Source: Primula veris
Lineage: Eukaryota; Streptophyta; Magnoliopsida; Ericales; Primulaceae
Direction: 5' to 3'
Length of the DNA: 64,000 bases
NCBI GenBank assembly: GCA_963682055.1
Contig: OY821745.1
Span: 28,331,342 to 28,395,341, forward strand
The notes below the pieces were generated by a model. That model searched no databases. It saw nothing but the letters and a program-made list of their open reading frames with translations, and was not told where the DNA came from. The stretch's first letter is position 1. The number at the start of each line of letters is the position of its first letter. A program made the translations under genes and the position numbers. Of the stretch, positions 1-12,322 are shown piece by piece.

Positions 1-1059
1 GCGTAACTCAACAAAAGATGAACTCCTCCTTTTCGCTATTTACCTGTAAACAAAGACTTCACCCAAATTAAAAACTTCCCCACTGAAATTTAACAAGAAA
101 CCAGAATATGTAGAAGTTTTCTCATAGTAAGATAACATTGCGTATCACTGAGACTAGTGAAAAGAATCTGAACACAATCGATCATGTTAATTTCAATGGT
201 AACCTAAAATGAAGTTTTTCTTTTGCTTCTTAGTACTTGCATCTCCATCTCTCCTTGTACTCTTTATACCCAGCTATTGACTAATTATTGACCAAACAAA
301 ATTTGATTCAAAAGAAACCCACATTAATCGTGCTTGGTCCTCAAAACCCAATATCAAAATAGTAAAAAAAAAGAATTTCGGGCATTAAAAGTTAATAACA
401 TCCTAATAAATCAACCACTGTTTTCCTGGAAAATTAGCACAACTTCTTACATTTTTGTTCTTCATTTTCTTTTGGGCATCAATTTAATGAAAATCAAACA
501 TGAAGAAAATATTAACAACAAAGGCAAGAAGCCCCTTTTGTTATATTCCTGTCATTTACTTTAGACTACTATACCACTATTTTATTTAAATATACAAAAA
601 CATCAAGAGACTAATGCTACCGATAACACATAATCATAAAATGAATCAAAAGCTAATGAAGTTCAGCCCACCATAAAAGTGTCAAGTAAGGCTCGAATTC
701 GTTGTGGCGAATCACACAAATCTTATATGTTGAAACAAGACACATGATCTAGCTTACATTGTATGGATATCCCTGACTATTAAACTTGATTGATAGATTT
801 TTATTGTGTTATACATCTCCGCCGACTTACACAGGGAGAGGGAGTTATTATTTTTTTTTTCTTTTCTTAACAGTCAAATAGTATACATATAGTTGAGGAG
901 GATTAGTAAGAAGTCAAGAGTCATGCCCCACGTGGCTAACTCACATAATAAGTTTTTTTTTTTTTAATAGTATTTTACAATACAACACCTACATAATAAT
1001 TATTTATTTTATTATTTTCAAATACCTTTTTATACATATAGAAATTTTCAGGTTGTTAC
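1..1059. other. AT-rich sequence without a recognised gene
   Basis: I see no domain, tRNA, transposon end or similarity to the other blocks here. Homopolymer T runs occur near 847-862 and 951-965. Short open frames exist, but none has a recognisable motif or a second copy in the window. Confidence 0.5.
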
Positions 1060-2335
1060 ACTATGTGAGGTTTATCAGCTGATAAGCTAGTTGTAGATGA
1101 ACCCAAAAGTGTCAAAAAAATAAAAATAAGTTGCTTAAAATTGTTGTCATTTTATAAGGTAAACATGTAACCATTTTGCATTTCTAAACATGAGAAACCT
1201 CTCGAAAAGTCAAAGTTAAATAAAAGTAATACCCAAACTAAAAAAGGACTCATCAAATTACTATTTAGTTATATTTGTAGTTTTTAATTTTTCTTGTATT
1301 TCAAATATTAATTGACTTTAGTTTTTCCGGTTTTGATTATTAAATAGAAACACGCATCAGAACTGAGAAAGTATAAGCAGATAAGAATATTCAAGGCCGC
1401 GTTGATTTGGATTTATGTTAGTACAGATACAATGTATCATTATATTACGAGTATTACATTTATGGGTTTGACTTATAATTTTTCTTTTTTTATATTTAAT
1501 CAGATAAAAATAAATAGACGTTCGGATTTTTAATTAATAAAATATAGAACTGGTAGGACCAACCAACTTAAGGCTTGATTTTTAGAAGATTGATACGAAA
1601 AACAAACCCCTATATTTCTTTGCCTCGAGGAACAAAAACCCTAAGACCACCCTATCTAAACTCTAAACAAGTATGTTTGGTCTAAGTGATTGGTTTCCGC
1701 ATAATACATCTAGACCAGAATGAAGGTCAATCACAAAATGAAAGTGGGTTTGGTCAAAAGTTATGGTTATTAGTTACTCAATCATGTACAATTTTATTGT
1801 CTATCACGAAATTACATGCAATTTTGACTGTCAAAACACATTTTTAAATTACTGTAACAGAAATTTTCAAAAACTAATAATAATGTTAAAATATTAAACT
1901 ATGTGATTGACTTATGGAAAATTTTATTTTTAGCAATTTAAATACACGTTTTCCGTTAGTAAAAGTTGTGCGTAATTTCGTAATTTGGTGCGAATACCAT
2001 GGTAATCCAGAGTTGGAATCGACATTTCTTCATGTGTACTGCCAGAAGACAAATCACAATTCAGAAATAAAAATAAATTGGGTTAATTTTTAACGTTCAC
2101 GTCCTAATTTAGAAATATCAATAGTACACGGTCTTAATCGGTACTTCTGATACCATAAGGTACTAATTGGGTATTAACCCGTTATATTTGCCGTTTTTAA
2201 TATTTCTTAAAATATATTTCAAATTTTTAATTGAATTTACTTTTTTCGGTCTTGATTATTTAATAAAAACACGCATCAGGACACATAAAGTAATGCAGTT
2301 AAAAATATTAAAGGTCGCATTGAATTGGATTTATG
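1060..2335 (+). repeat. Remnant of a duplicated unit (unit 0; Y-type repeat)
   Basis: From 'tgtgaggtttatcagctgat' onward this stretch matches the blocks starting near 16040 and 24387, and further on it matches 26095-27720 and 48540-49130. It lacks the Z block and the second Y copy that unit 2 has. Near 2335 it jumps from Y-type sequence ('ggatttatgctatatacata') straight into the left arm of MULE copy A ('acatagagcatatcgtac'). The shared 'acata' at the junction suggests a short-homology deletion that removed the WRC gene of this unit. Confidence 0.75.
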
Positions 2336-3280
2336 CTATATACATAGAGCATATCGTACGGTCAAAAGTGCATATAATTTTGCTGAAAGTGCACATAGTT
2401 TTAGCTAGCCACAGACGAACTCCACCGAGGTTACTATTTTCTCAGTTTCACAATGCTGGAGCTGAAGGTAGTCTCGCCTGTGATGATGATCCCATGCTGA
2501 AATCGCCGAGGTCGTAGGAGAATTAATCTCTATCTCCATTGCCATGACAAAGCCTTTTAGAAAGGTGATAACATGGATAAACCATGATGTAGAGAGAGAG
2601 GAAAATAGAGACGCATGAGAAGATAGGTTTGGTAAACAAAAATAGATTTATAAGGGTGTATATATTCTGAAAAAGTTGTAGCTTTAGTGAATGCAACTTA
2701 TGCTAGTTTCTTTTTAGAGCATTTTTTTCTTGAATAAATACATTTTTTTTTTTTTGAAATATAAGCTTTATTACCCAAACAAACGTTCAACAGAATAAAC
2801 ATAAACATCACTTGTAGTTCAGCCCCCACAAGTGAAAAGCAACAATTATTACAACAAATAGCAGTAATACATAGTACTATTGTTATTAATACAAAATTGA
2901 AACTTAGGCTTCAATTGGGGGAAGAGTCGCAGCTTGTTTGCTATAACTTGTTGTCCATGGTGTGATATGAACACTTGTAATTACTTGATAACGGTCTTGA
3001 CATTAGTTTTCTCTAACTCTTCATATCTTCCCATTTTTCTTCTCTTCTTAACCAACTGAATCTTGGATTTGCTGAGTTGTTGTTTCATTGCGAAGCTCAT
3101 CTGCCCTACTTGGTCAGTTAACCAACTAGGGAGCTTGCAGAATAACCAAACAAACCCACAATATACAAATCTAGAATTGGAAAATTTAAAGAAGTTAAGG
3201 ATTATGTGAAGCAGATTTACCTAATAACTATTCTTCTTCTCATGTACTCACAACATTATTCACAATAAATTCCATCTCCT

Positions 3281-4018
3281 TTATAAGAAAATTCTTTCAT
3301 TTAGCCCCCAAGTATTAACAAGGTAGGAATTTCTCATATTTCTAGGGACTCCCCTACACATGTTAATTCTTGCCATGGTCATAAATTCTATGTTAGCAAT
3401 GGTGGCCTCGATACAACCTTTATCACCATGCCTTCTCTTGTTCCTTTCTTGCCAAATGAAATACACAGCACAAGAAAATATTACTCTGCCCACTTTAGAG
3501 GCAAGACTTGCCCCTTTAAATATGACAGTGGTCCAGTTAATCCAATCAAGCCAAGAATTGACATTACTTAAAAACCCAGTTTTGCGCATAAGTGTGGATA
3601 ATCCTATAAGAATAGTCACACTGGAAGAACAAATGGTTCAAGTCCTCACTAACATGATTACAAAGAGTGAAAATAGTGTTAATATGAGGTGACCATTTAG
3701 CCATAACATCACATGTAGGCAACTTCTTTAGCATGGAAAGCCAAAGTATTACCCTACACTTCGGCACATTATTCTCATCCCAAACAAGCCTAGCCCAAGG
3801 AACCTTGCCTTTTTTCTTTCTAATGTGCTCCCATAGCAAACTAACAGTGAAGCCTTCATTAGAAAGATTCCAAGCGGGTCCTCAACATGACTATGAATTA
3901 TAAGATGAATCAAATTTTTAATGTAAGAAATCTCAAGGGAATCATTAATAGGCCAGTTCCATTTACCACTAGTGATAATAGAAGAGAGCTTTTCTGTGTG
4001 AGTAAAACCACTATCCAT
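3281..4018 (-). pseudogene. LINE ORF2, C-terminal zf-RVT region
   Basis: Frames 4018-3749, 3839-3564 and 3619-3281 together give a zf-RVT-type segment: 'VPWARLVWDENNVPKCRVILW' is the typical entry and 'EDLNHLFFQCDYSYRI' holds the His/Cys cluster. The tail 'YFIWQERNKRRHG' is the usual end of plant L1 ORF2. Three frames are needed over 740 bp, so this part is badly decayed. Beyond it, 2756-3280 is 3' UTR up to the poly-A tract. Confidence 0.85.
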
Positions 4019-4160
4019 AAGTAGCCTTCTAGTGTGATTCCTAGACAGAGTAGGACCACTTAAAAGCCACTTATCATACCAGAGTGAGATAATCTCACCA
4101 TTTCCAACTTTGTAATATGCATTATGCTAAATAGGTCTAATACTGAGAATTTTCCTCCAG

Positions 4161-5823
4161 TTAATAACTACAAGTAGCATGGGTAATAGCAACCCAAATG
4201 TTAGTATATTTAAGAATGTTAGCATAAATCCACTTCTTCCACAAAGAGTGACCTCTAGGATCACAAAGTCTCCATAGCAGTTTAGCCACAAGGGAAAAAT
4301 TCCACTTTTTAAGCTTTTTTAACCCTAGACCCCCCTCTTTCAAAGGTAAGCAAATCTCATTCCAAGCAACTTCGGACTTCTTAGAACCAGACCAAAAGAA
4401 GCTAGAAATAATGCTATTAATTTTGTTAATAACAGTTGTGGGTAAGATAAAATGAGAGCACAAGAAAATGCAAATGCTATGAAGAACTGATCTAATAAGT
4501 TGAATTTTCTCCGCATTAGAGAGAAACTTACTAGTCCAGCTGGTGATCCTGCTAGTAACTTTGTCTATAAGCATTTTTCAGTCTATTTTCCTCAATTTAG
4601 TGGTGATCAGAGGGACCCCCAGATATCTGGCTGGGAGAGAGCTAATGTTAAAAAGAAGAATATTAGTAATATTAATCAACTCACTATCATCCACAGCACA
4701 AGCATAGATGTTGCTCTTACTAGGATTTGGATGTAATACAGAAAACCTAGAGAAAAGCTGCAGAGCTTGCCAAAGAATATAAACAGAGTTTAACATCACC
4801 ATAGCAAAACAATAAAAGGTCATCAGCAAAGCAGATATGGCTAATGTTAATTTTTTTACACTTGTGATGGAACTTAAAGCCATCTTTTTTACTGAAATTA
4901 TCAAGGATAAGAGAAAGAACATTCATGCAGAAAACAAAAATGTAGAGGGATAAAAGGTCACCTTGCCTAATACCTTTCTTGCCCTTAAAAAAGCGCTCCA
5001 CGCTACCATTAATCATAATAGAATAAGAAGGGATGCTAATGCAGGATTTGATCCATCCTTTCATAGCCTCAGGGAACCCCATAATATCCAAAGTGTCAAA
5101 GGCAAAATCCCACTTGAGAGTGTCAAAAGCTTTCATAAGGTCAACTTTCAAAGCCATCCTAGGATGCCGTTTGTTAAGGTGATAACCATTAATAATTTCT
5201 TGAGCTAACAAGATATTATCACTAATGGATCTTTCCTTAATGAAGCCAGACTGGCTACTCTCAATGAAAGAGTCCAGATGAGGCTTAATTCTATTGGCAA
5301 GTAACTTGGAGATGCACTTATAGATAGTATTACAACAAGATATGGGCCTAAAGTCTTTAACAGTAGAGGGATTATCTACCTTAGGAATCAAAGCAATACA
5401 GGTATTATTAACTTGCCTAGGAATAGCATTGGTAGCAAAGAAATCATGGATAGCTTCAGGAATACTGCTTCCCACAATGGGCCAAGCTTTTTGAAAAAAA
5501 TAAGCATTGAACCCATCAGGGCCAGGAGCTTTGTTAGGGTTCAGAGAGAAAAAGTATTTTTTAATCTTCGAGTCAGTAAACTTAGTCTCAATGAGTCTAG
5601 CCATCTCACTATTAACCATAGGTTTAACAAAAGCATTAAGTTCATTCTTAGAAGGGTAATCTATACAAGCTTGGTCACCAAGAACATTCTTGTAATAAGA
5701 GACAGTATGATTAACAATGCTACTATGATTAGTGATAGTACTACCATTCTCATCATTAATAGAGAGAATACTATTAGTATTATTTCTCTTGTTAATGGAT
5801 TTATAGAAGTAAGGGGTATTCAT
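4161..5823 (-). pseudogene. LINE ORF2, reverse transcriptase domain
   Basis: The long frame 5823-4747 carries non-LTR reverse transcriptase blocks: 'FRPISCCNTIYKCISKLLA', 'LKVDLMKAFDTLKWDF' (catalytic Asp), 'GIRQGDLLSLYIFVF' and 'ICFADDLLLFC' (the FADD catalytic pair). Reading goes on in frame 4922-4578 ('LHPNPSKSNI', 'LPARYLGVPL') and 4574-4161 ('LIDKVTSRITSWTSKFLS'), the thumb region of plant L1 proteins. It is continuous with the endonuclease upstream and the zf-RVT region downstream apart from frameshifts. Confidence 0.93.
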
Positions 5824-6038
5824 ATCCCCTTTCTCAAGCTAATTGACCCTACTTTTTTGCTTGGCAAATCACTCTTCATCCTTAAGGATATCAAGGAGCT
5901 CATTCTTAAGAGAAGAGAGGGTGCCATGGGTTATTGACATATCCCCATTATTATGGAGGGTTTGGGCTTTGTGAAGTTGCTCTCTGGCAAAAAGAGATTT
6001 AGCTCTAATGTCCCTACCTTTATGAGCAGCAAGCTTTT

Positions 6039-6921
6039 TTAAAGCAACCTTATTGGCAAAGAGATTTTTATAGATAACAAACATTTTAGTGCCTTTAAAA
6101 GTGGAATTTTAAGCATTAGTGACAGTGGGGAGGAATTCCTCATAATTAGTCCAGTATTTGAAAAATCTAAAAGGTTTGGGATCAGTGTTGAAAGAGGTAC
6201 CAAACTTGACAACAATAGGGGTATGATCAGAGATATCATAAGGAAAAAACAAAGCCTGAGAGTTAGCGAAAAAAAGATCCAATTATCATTCACCAAAGCT
6301 CTATCAATTTTTCTTTGGACTTGCATAGTAGCCCAGTTATTACTCCAAGTATACTTAAGGCCATTATAATTAAGGTCATCTAAACAAGCATGGTTGACAA
6401 AATTAGGAAAGTCATCAAAATGAGGGGACCATTTGTTGCTTCCCCCTTTTCTATCTTTAAAATGTTTAAGAGCATTAAAGTCCCCCATAACAAGCCAAGG
6501 AACCTTGTTTGTGACATTATTATTAACATTGCCAATGAGTTTAGACCAGAGCTCAGCTCTAACAGAATAAACATTAGCACTATACATAAACAAAAGTAAC
6601 CATGCAGTTGTCACAAGTACTATTATCAGTAAGATTGCAATGGATATATTGGTAACCAGAACAGATAATGTTACATTTCCAAATAGTAGGGTTACAGGCA
6701 ACTATAATTCTACCATAAGGGGATTTATCTAAGTTACTCTCATAATTCCACTTAGGGAAGACATAAGAACAAATTCTATCAATCCTATGAGCTTGGATTT
6801 TAGTTTCTAACACTCCAATACAGAAAATTTTATGGGTGGTAATAAGGTTTTTCACAGCATTCTTCTTGGTAATATTATTGAAACCTCTAATGTTCCAACT
6901 ACTAATGATGTTAGCATCCAT
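6039..6921 (-). pseudogene. LINE ORF2, endonuclease domain
   Basis: The ATG at 6921 opens with MDANIISSWNIRGFNN, the usual start of plant L1 ORF2. AP-endonuclease signatures follow in order: 'WNIRGFN', 'VLETKI', 'WLVMGDFNALK', and, in another frame near 6205-6235, the 'SDHTP' catalytic histidine motif. The domain nicks target DNA at T-rich sites to prime reverse transcription, which fits insertion at a T-tract here. It is split by frameshifts (6921-6580, then 6701-6039). Confidence 0.88.
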
Positions 6922-6949
6922 TATAACAAGTATTTATTTGTAACAGTAA

Positions 6950-8837
6950 GAGCATTTTCCACTCCAAGCCTTTTGAGATTTTTGGTCATTTTGCCTTTTG
7001 CCTTTTTTAGCTTATTCTTTTCCCTCCTGGCTAGCACAGAAATAGCTACTGGAGGTTTGCTAGCATTCTCTCATTGTTAACATTAGTGAGGTTATTTTTA
7101 TTAGCAGCAGCCTTAGTAACAGGCTCAATAGGAAGCATCTTATCCTTGTTCCCCTTATTAAAATTGTCAACTATATTCGTATAAATGGGAATAAGTTGCT
7201 ATATGTGTTCTGGGGTTTTAATCTTGTTCATTAAAACTTCAAATTCTTCCACATCAAAGGTGGAATTTTTGGTAGAAACCCACTTATTATCTTTGTTTTG
7301 AAATCTAGCTTATTAAAAACATTAGAGAGTTTAACACAGTGTTCTTCCCCTACCAATTTAAAAGTTTTTGAAGCTTTAATAGTAGGGGTTTTATCAATAA
7401 TTAATTCCCCCTCAACAGGCTTACTAGAAGTCTTGTAAGTAGAAATAGCAAAATTAACATCACTGGTGTTTTTATGAGTTTTCCTACCTTTAACAGGGAT
7501 CCAACCCTCATTTAACTCAATTCTTTTAGTAGGGGTGTTACCCTTAGCTAAAGAGGTGAAATGCTTGGCCAGGTGGCCAAACTCTTTGCAATTAGCACAC
7601 TCCCTAGGAATCCAACTGTATGTCACATTAACAGTATGAAAAGTACCAAATTCATCCTCAAAAATAATTTCTGAAGGGAAATCACTCTTAACACTGACCT
7701 CTATGCATATCCTTGCATATTCTACCCTGTTGAGGGCAGTGGTATGCTCATCTGCATAAAGAGGAGTGCATATAGAGCTGGCCACATAGCTAAAATCCAC
7801 CTCATTCCAATTGTTCAAAGGGATGTTATAAAAATTTGTCCAAACAGAAACAGTTTTAAAAGAGTCCTTTAAACAATCAGTGTCCTGAGACCAACTCTTA
7901 ACATAGATTGGTTTACCCAGGAATTGCCAAAGACCTCTCTCCATAACCAACAAAGGGCCTTCCACACAATTAAATCTAAACAAAAAAACACCATTCCTAG
8001 CATGAATGAGTTTAATAAAACCATACTTGCCCCATTTTAAAGTGGCCTATCTGTAGATAGCATGAAAATTTAAACTAATACCAAGAAAATACCCCACCAA
8101 GATATTAGCCCACCTGCTTGCTCCAAGAGCAGCCGTTCCTAACGGTAGGTAGTCAATCACAGGACAATTGAATTGACCCACCATAAAGGTGTTCTTGTGA
8201 GTAACGACTATATTATCACCAGATAATTCAGGAAAAAGATCTCTGACAAAGGGTATATAATTAGAGTCCAAAAGGTTACCTTTTTGGAGATTGCTAGAAT
8301 ATAGGGGTAAAAATGGTAACATACCCCAAACTTTTGTCATCCTTTGCAGCTTTTCCTTTTGAAATGATGGCAAAAGTCCTACTCTTCCACCTCCTTAGCC
8401 CAGCTCTTGGCTGCATAGGAGGAGGTGGAGTCATTCCTCGATGTGTTTACCCTTTTAGCAGCAGGCGTGGATTGAAGGACATTATCCCTCCCTATCTCTT
8501 TATTAACGTGGTTATCGAATTCCAAATCTACAAAAAGCTCAAGAGACTTTTGAGTAGGATTGATTTTAGAGTTGATGGACCCAAAATCCCTAATTTGATT
8601 TTCCCCCAATTGGGCATTATCACATCTCTCAGCAAACTTACTAAGGTCGGTGTTGGTGGTATATTATTCGTTGTAGGGCCCAGATCGATCTCCAATTGGG
8701 TTGCTATTGAGTTCAACAGCCTGTGTATCTGCTAGGGCAGAGTTTTGGGGAGTGATATCAAATAGGTCTTCGTTTTCGTAAAAAGAAGAGGGGTCAGAAG
8801 ATGAGTAAGACATCACGGATATGGAAGAATCCGCCAT
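6950..8837 (-). pseudogene. LINE ORF1: gag-like protein with DUF4283-type domain, frameshifted
   Basis: The likely start is the ATG at 8837 on the minus strand (MADSSISVMSYSSSDPSS). Reading continues through frames at 8609-8379, 8373-8047 and 7983-7231. The 7983-7231 piece shows the pattern of plant LINE ORF1 proteins with DUF4283: 'WQFLGKPIYVKSW', then 'VSVWTNFYNIPLNNW', 'ARICIEVSV' and a zinc-knuckle-like tail 'CANCKEFGHLAKHF'. The canonical CX2CX4HX4C knuckle is incomplete: the last cysteine is replaced by phenylalanine. Such proteins bind the LINE RNA and escort it as a ribonucleoprotein. Several shifts are needed to read the whole protein, so it is non-functional. The 3' end near 6950 is an estimate. 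Confidence 0.8.
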
Positions 8838-9186
8838 GATTTAGAGCAAACAGAGAGAGGATTGAGACTGGCTGTGGCTTTTAAGCTAATTCTCTTTGAT
8901 TTAAAAGTATTGTAGAGAGAAGTCAGATAGTCTCTCTCTAGACATTTTTTGTTTTTTGTAATACATTTTTTTTTTTTTTTTTTTTTTTAAGATAGAGCAA
9001 TAAAATTCGTAAGAATGTTACCTAGTTTTTTTTATAGACAACATAAATTAGGGTTCATAGTCGTAATTAGACCCACTTGCCTCTTTATAATTTGCGTCGA
9101 TTAGTGAAATTAGGACAATTGAAGGTTAATTCTCTCCAATTGAAGAATATCGTTTTCTTCTTCTTCGCCAAAATCAATGTGATTAT

Positions 9187-10060
9187 GATAGTATATAGTG
9201 ATATTCATAATGACGGTGAGTGGGTTGTTAAAAATAATGTAGACCATGATGATAATTTCTCAGGCCGTGTGGATAATGATGGAGCACAAATAGGTAATAA
9301 AAGAGATGTTCCGGTTAATATTGGTATTGATTTAGATTTTGGTAATAAGAAATCCAACCTTGTTTTATATCCATGACCATACATTAAATTATGGTGGTAA
9401 TGTAGATGTGTCAGTTGTAAATATTGATTCCGATCATTTTAGTGACTTTTGTGAGTAAGATAACTTTACTTTAAAGACTCATGTCTTGAGTAAAAAATAT
9501 CGCATAAAGTAGAGTTTAAATTAGGAATGAGGTTTCCAACTGGACAAGACTTAAGAGATGCTATTAATGAGTACTCTGTTTAGTAAGGCAAAAATATCAA
9601 ATTTAAAGTGAATTATAAAAGATAAGATTTTTCTTTACCGTGCAAATACAAAGAAGAATGAACAGGCATGTGGTTGGAAAAAGAATTGTGCTAAAATGAC
9701 AAGGTAGGAGACAGTCCAAATAAGGACATTTGATGACAATCATACTTGCAGTATAAGTTATGTTATTTCTAGTGTTTGAGTCATGAAATGATTGGACAAC
9801 CACCACAAATTAATGGTGTGTTTATGTCAAAAAATGACAGTGGACATGATTAACATGTTGATGAATAAAAAAGAGGCTTAGAAGCTGAAAATGAAGAGCA
9901 TATGCAAGAAAAAGGAGGGGGCTAGAATGGATGATCATGAAATATAGATTGATGCTTTAATGAGATAACAAATGAAAATGGAAAGTGAAGATAAATGGAA
10001 AGAGATCCACTAAAACAGAAGATTGTAAAGTGTCTCATGATAATCAATGAAGAAAAATAC
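9187..10060 (+). pseudogene. MuDR-type transposase, N-terminal part and C-terminal scrap (copy A)
   Basis: The first frame (9187-9376) is acidic and contains 'GIDLDFGNKKS'. It recurs at 36962-37186 and 59627-59908. After frameshifts, 9510-9790 gives 'FKLGMRFPTGQDLRDAINEY', then 'KVNYKR', 'CGWKKNCAKMTR' and 'QIRTFDDNHTCS', which together are the DNA-binding N-terminal domain of plant MuDR transposases. The DDE core and SWIM zinc finger are missing. Sequence near 9980-10060 corresponds to the basic tail kept better at 44179-44367. It is broken by stops and an internal deletion, and no activity is expected. Confidence 0.75.
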
Positions 10061-10179
10061 AGAAAATCGTAACTGAAACTGCAGAAGAAATGTCATTTTG
10101 TTTCCATTTTGAATTTCTGGAATGTTATTTTGTTAAGTCTTAAAAGGTAGTTTGAATTTCTATTATGGTCTAGATGATG

Positions 10180-11700
10180 GCTTATTTGGTAAAAATTGAT
10201 GTGTTAATGTATTCTAAATGGTCACATTTTGTACAAGATGGTTATGTTTTTGACCGTTTATTTGGTAATAGCTTATGTTTAATGGTTATGTGTGGAATGT
10301 GCATAACTTGTAGTTTTGGTATAGTGTTGTTGTAATATTGTGTGTGAATGATGAAAAAATGCTGGTCTTGGTGTAAACGTGCAAACATTTGTGTGTTTTT
10401 TCAGATGTGTTAAATGTGTGGTTATGTATGGAATGTGCTTAATTTGCAGGTTTTGTGTTGTGCAAAATGCACGTGTTAGTAGACATGTGCAAAAAATTAC
10501 AGGTTTTTAGTTGTGTTAAATGTGTGATTATGTGTAAAAAGGGAATGTTTTAATGGTTGTGTGTGAAATGGGCATAATTTGATGGTTTTGTGTAGCGTTG
10601 TAAATGTTATATTATGTGTGAATGATGAAAAAATGCAGGTGTAAGTATTAACGTGTAAAAATTTGCTGGTTTTTTCTGATGTGTTAAATATATGGTTATG
10701 TATGGAATGTGCTTAATTAGTAGGTTTTGTGTTGTCTAAAATGTAGCTGTTAGTAGGAATGTACAAAAAAATGGCAGGTTTTTATTGTGGTTAAATCTAT
10801 GGTTATGTGTAAAAAAAAACATATTTGGACTTGTGTTAAAAATGGACACATAATGTATATTTGATTGCATATCTAGTGTGCAATAAAAGTCATATTATGT
10901 GTGGAATGTGTGTTTGAAATGTGATATTGTATTTGAAATGCCCATATTAAGTTTTTACAGGTTTTAAGGTGTGAAATAGAGTCTAAATTTGTGTGAATGT
11001 GACTATTAGATGTGTTAAGTTGCATGGTTTAAGTTGTTAGATTTAAGTTGCTACTTTAGCGGAGTGTGAGTAATGAAAAAAATGCACGTCTTCGTGTGAA
11101 TGTGCAAAAAATTATGGGTTTTTTTGTGATGTGTTAAATGTGCAGTTATGTATGGAATGTGCTTAATTTGCAGGTTTTGTGTTGTGCAAAATGCAAGTGT
11201 TAGAAAGAATGAGCAAAAAATTACTGGTTTTTAGTTGTGTTAAATGTGCGATTATGTTTAAAAATTACAGGTTTTAATGTTTGTTCGTGTAATGTACATA
11301 ATTTGCAGGTTTGATGTAGTATTGTGAATGATGAAAAAATACAGGTGTGAGTATGAATATGCAGAAAGTTGCAGGAATTTTCTTCTGATGTGTTGAATGT
11401 GTGGTTATGTTTGCAATGTGCTTAATTTGCAGGTTTTGTGTTATCTAAAATGTAGGTGTTAGTAAGAATGTGCAAAAACTTGCATGTTTTTGGTGTGTGT
11501 TAAATGTGTGGTTGTGTAAAAATTGCAATTTTAGAATTGTGTCAAAAATGGACCCATAATGTATATTTGATTGCATATTTCGTATGCAATAAAAGTCATA
11601 TTATGTGTGGAGTGTGTTTGATATGTTCATATAAGTTTTTTGCAGGTTTGAAGTGGTTTAAATTTATTTAAATTTATGGGAATGTTAATATCATGCCGTA
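10180..11700 (+). repeat. Degenerate tandem repeat of the MULE right arm (copy A)
   Basis: The phrase 'gttaaatgtgtggttatgt' and relatives recur near 10407, 10517, 10682, 11127, 11237, 11390 and 11500, interleaved with 'ggaatgtgcttaatttgcagg' and 'caaaaaattacaggttttt'. Spacing alternates between short (about 110 bp) and longer intervals, as in a higher-order repeat. The same array occurs at 44540-46060 and in shortened form at 60540-61400. It has no coding potential. Confidence 0.8.
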
Positions 11701-12322
11701 AATTGCATGGTTTAAGAGCAATCGTGTCAGTTTCTCTACAACATTTCTCGAATTTGTGGTGAAAACACCAATTTAACAATTTAACGCTGACAATATACAT
11801 TTACATAATATTTAAGCTTTTATAACAATTTATCTATCACATAAAATACTAATTAATATAACAATTTAATAATTGGGTTTGAAACATTTATGATGTAGAA
11901 AGGATGAGTGTATTAAAAAATAATAAAATAATTTTGAGGGAGTCATATCTTTCCCTTGTATATAGTAATCAAGACATGCTCCCCTTCTTTTAAGGAGATA
12001 CTAAAAGAAGCTCATGCAAACTATCTACAACATTTTACAAATAATTTTTACAAAAGGAGAGCATCCAAACTTTTTAAATGGGCAGATTATAAGCCACATG
12101 CCACAGATTATACCTAGCAACATCGTTAAATCTAAATTCGACCCTATTCTCAAGGGGTTTTAAACATTAAAAACACTTACGAATTGCAGTAATCCTATGT
12201 CTCTTAAAACGATGGAGTAGCTAGTAACGGGGGCTAACACCCTCCATATATATATAGAGAAAAAAAATTGTATTTTGATTTATTTATTTTTATTGATTTT
12301 AGACTTTCAGCACCTCATATAA
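11700..12322. other. Spacer between MULE copy A and the RING-H2 gene
   Basis: This is AT-rich sequence matched by 46060-46570 and in part by 61400-61885. It would contain the 3' UTR of the minus-strand RING gene. No motif beyond the shared similarity was found. Confidence 0.5.

Larger units (their letters stand above)
2737..8979 (-). mobile_element. L1-type LINE, degenerate, inserted in MULE copy A
   Basis: On the minus strand this region reads 5' UTR (about 8959-8838), ORF1 (gag-like), ORF2 (endonuclease, reverse transcriptase, zf-RVT) and a 3' poly-A, which appears as poly-T at about 2743-2755 on the plus strand. The flanks repeat 'aatacattttttttttttt' at 2737-2755 and again from 8960, as expected for a target-site duplication. 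The uninterrupted target is visible in copies B and C ('aataaatacattattttt' followed by 'aagatagagc'). The copy is nearly full length, about 6.2 kb, but both ORFs carry many frameshifts, so it is dead. It inserted after the MULE was duplicated, because copies B and C lack it. Confidence 0.92.
2336..12250 (+). mobile_element. MULE-like element copy A, interrupted by a LINE
   Basis: The left arm (2336-2755) carries 'agtgcatata'-type motifs and matches 36270-36715 and 58990-59430. After the LINE the sequence resumes at about 8980 exactly where the other copies continue ('aagatagagcaataaaa'). It then holds a broken MuDR-type transposase N-terminus (about 9187-9790), a transposase C-terminal scrap (about 9900-10060) and a long degenerate repeat (10180-11700). 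The catalytic middle of the transposase is absent, so the element is a non-autonomous internal deletion derivative. The right boundary is set only by where similarity to copy B passes into the RING gene flank. No clean terminal inverted repeat was found, so the ends are approximate. Confidence 0.6.

Noticed and set aside
3360..3692. Plus-strand frames inside the LINE (3360-3692, 5413-5937, 8313-8735)
   Set aside because: They overlap the recognised ORF1/ORF2 domains on the minus strand and have no domains of their own.
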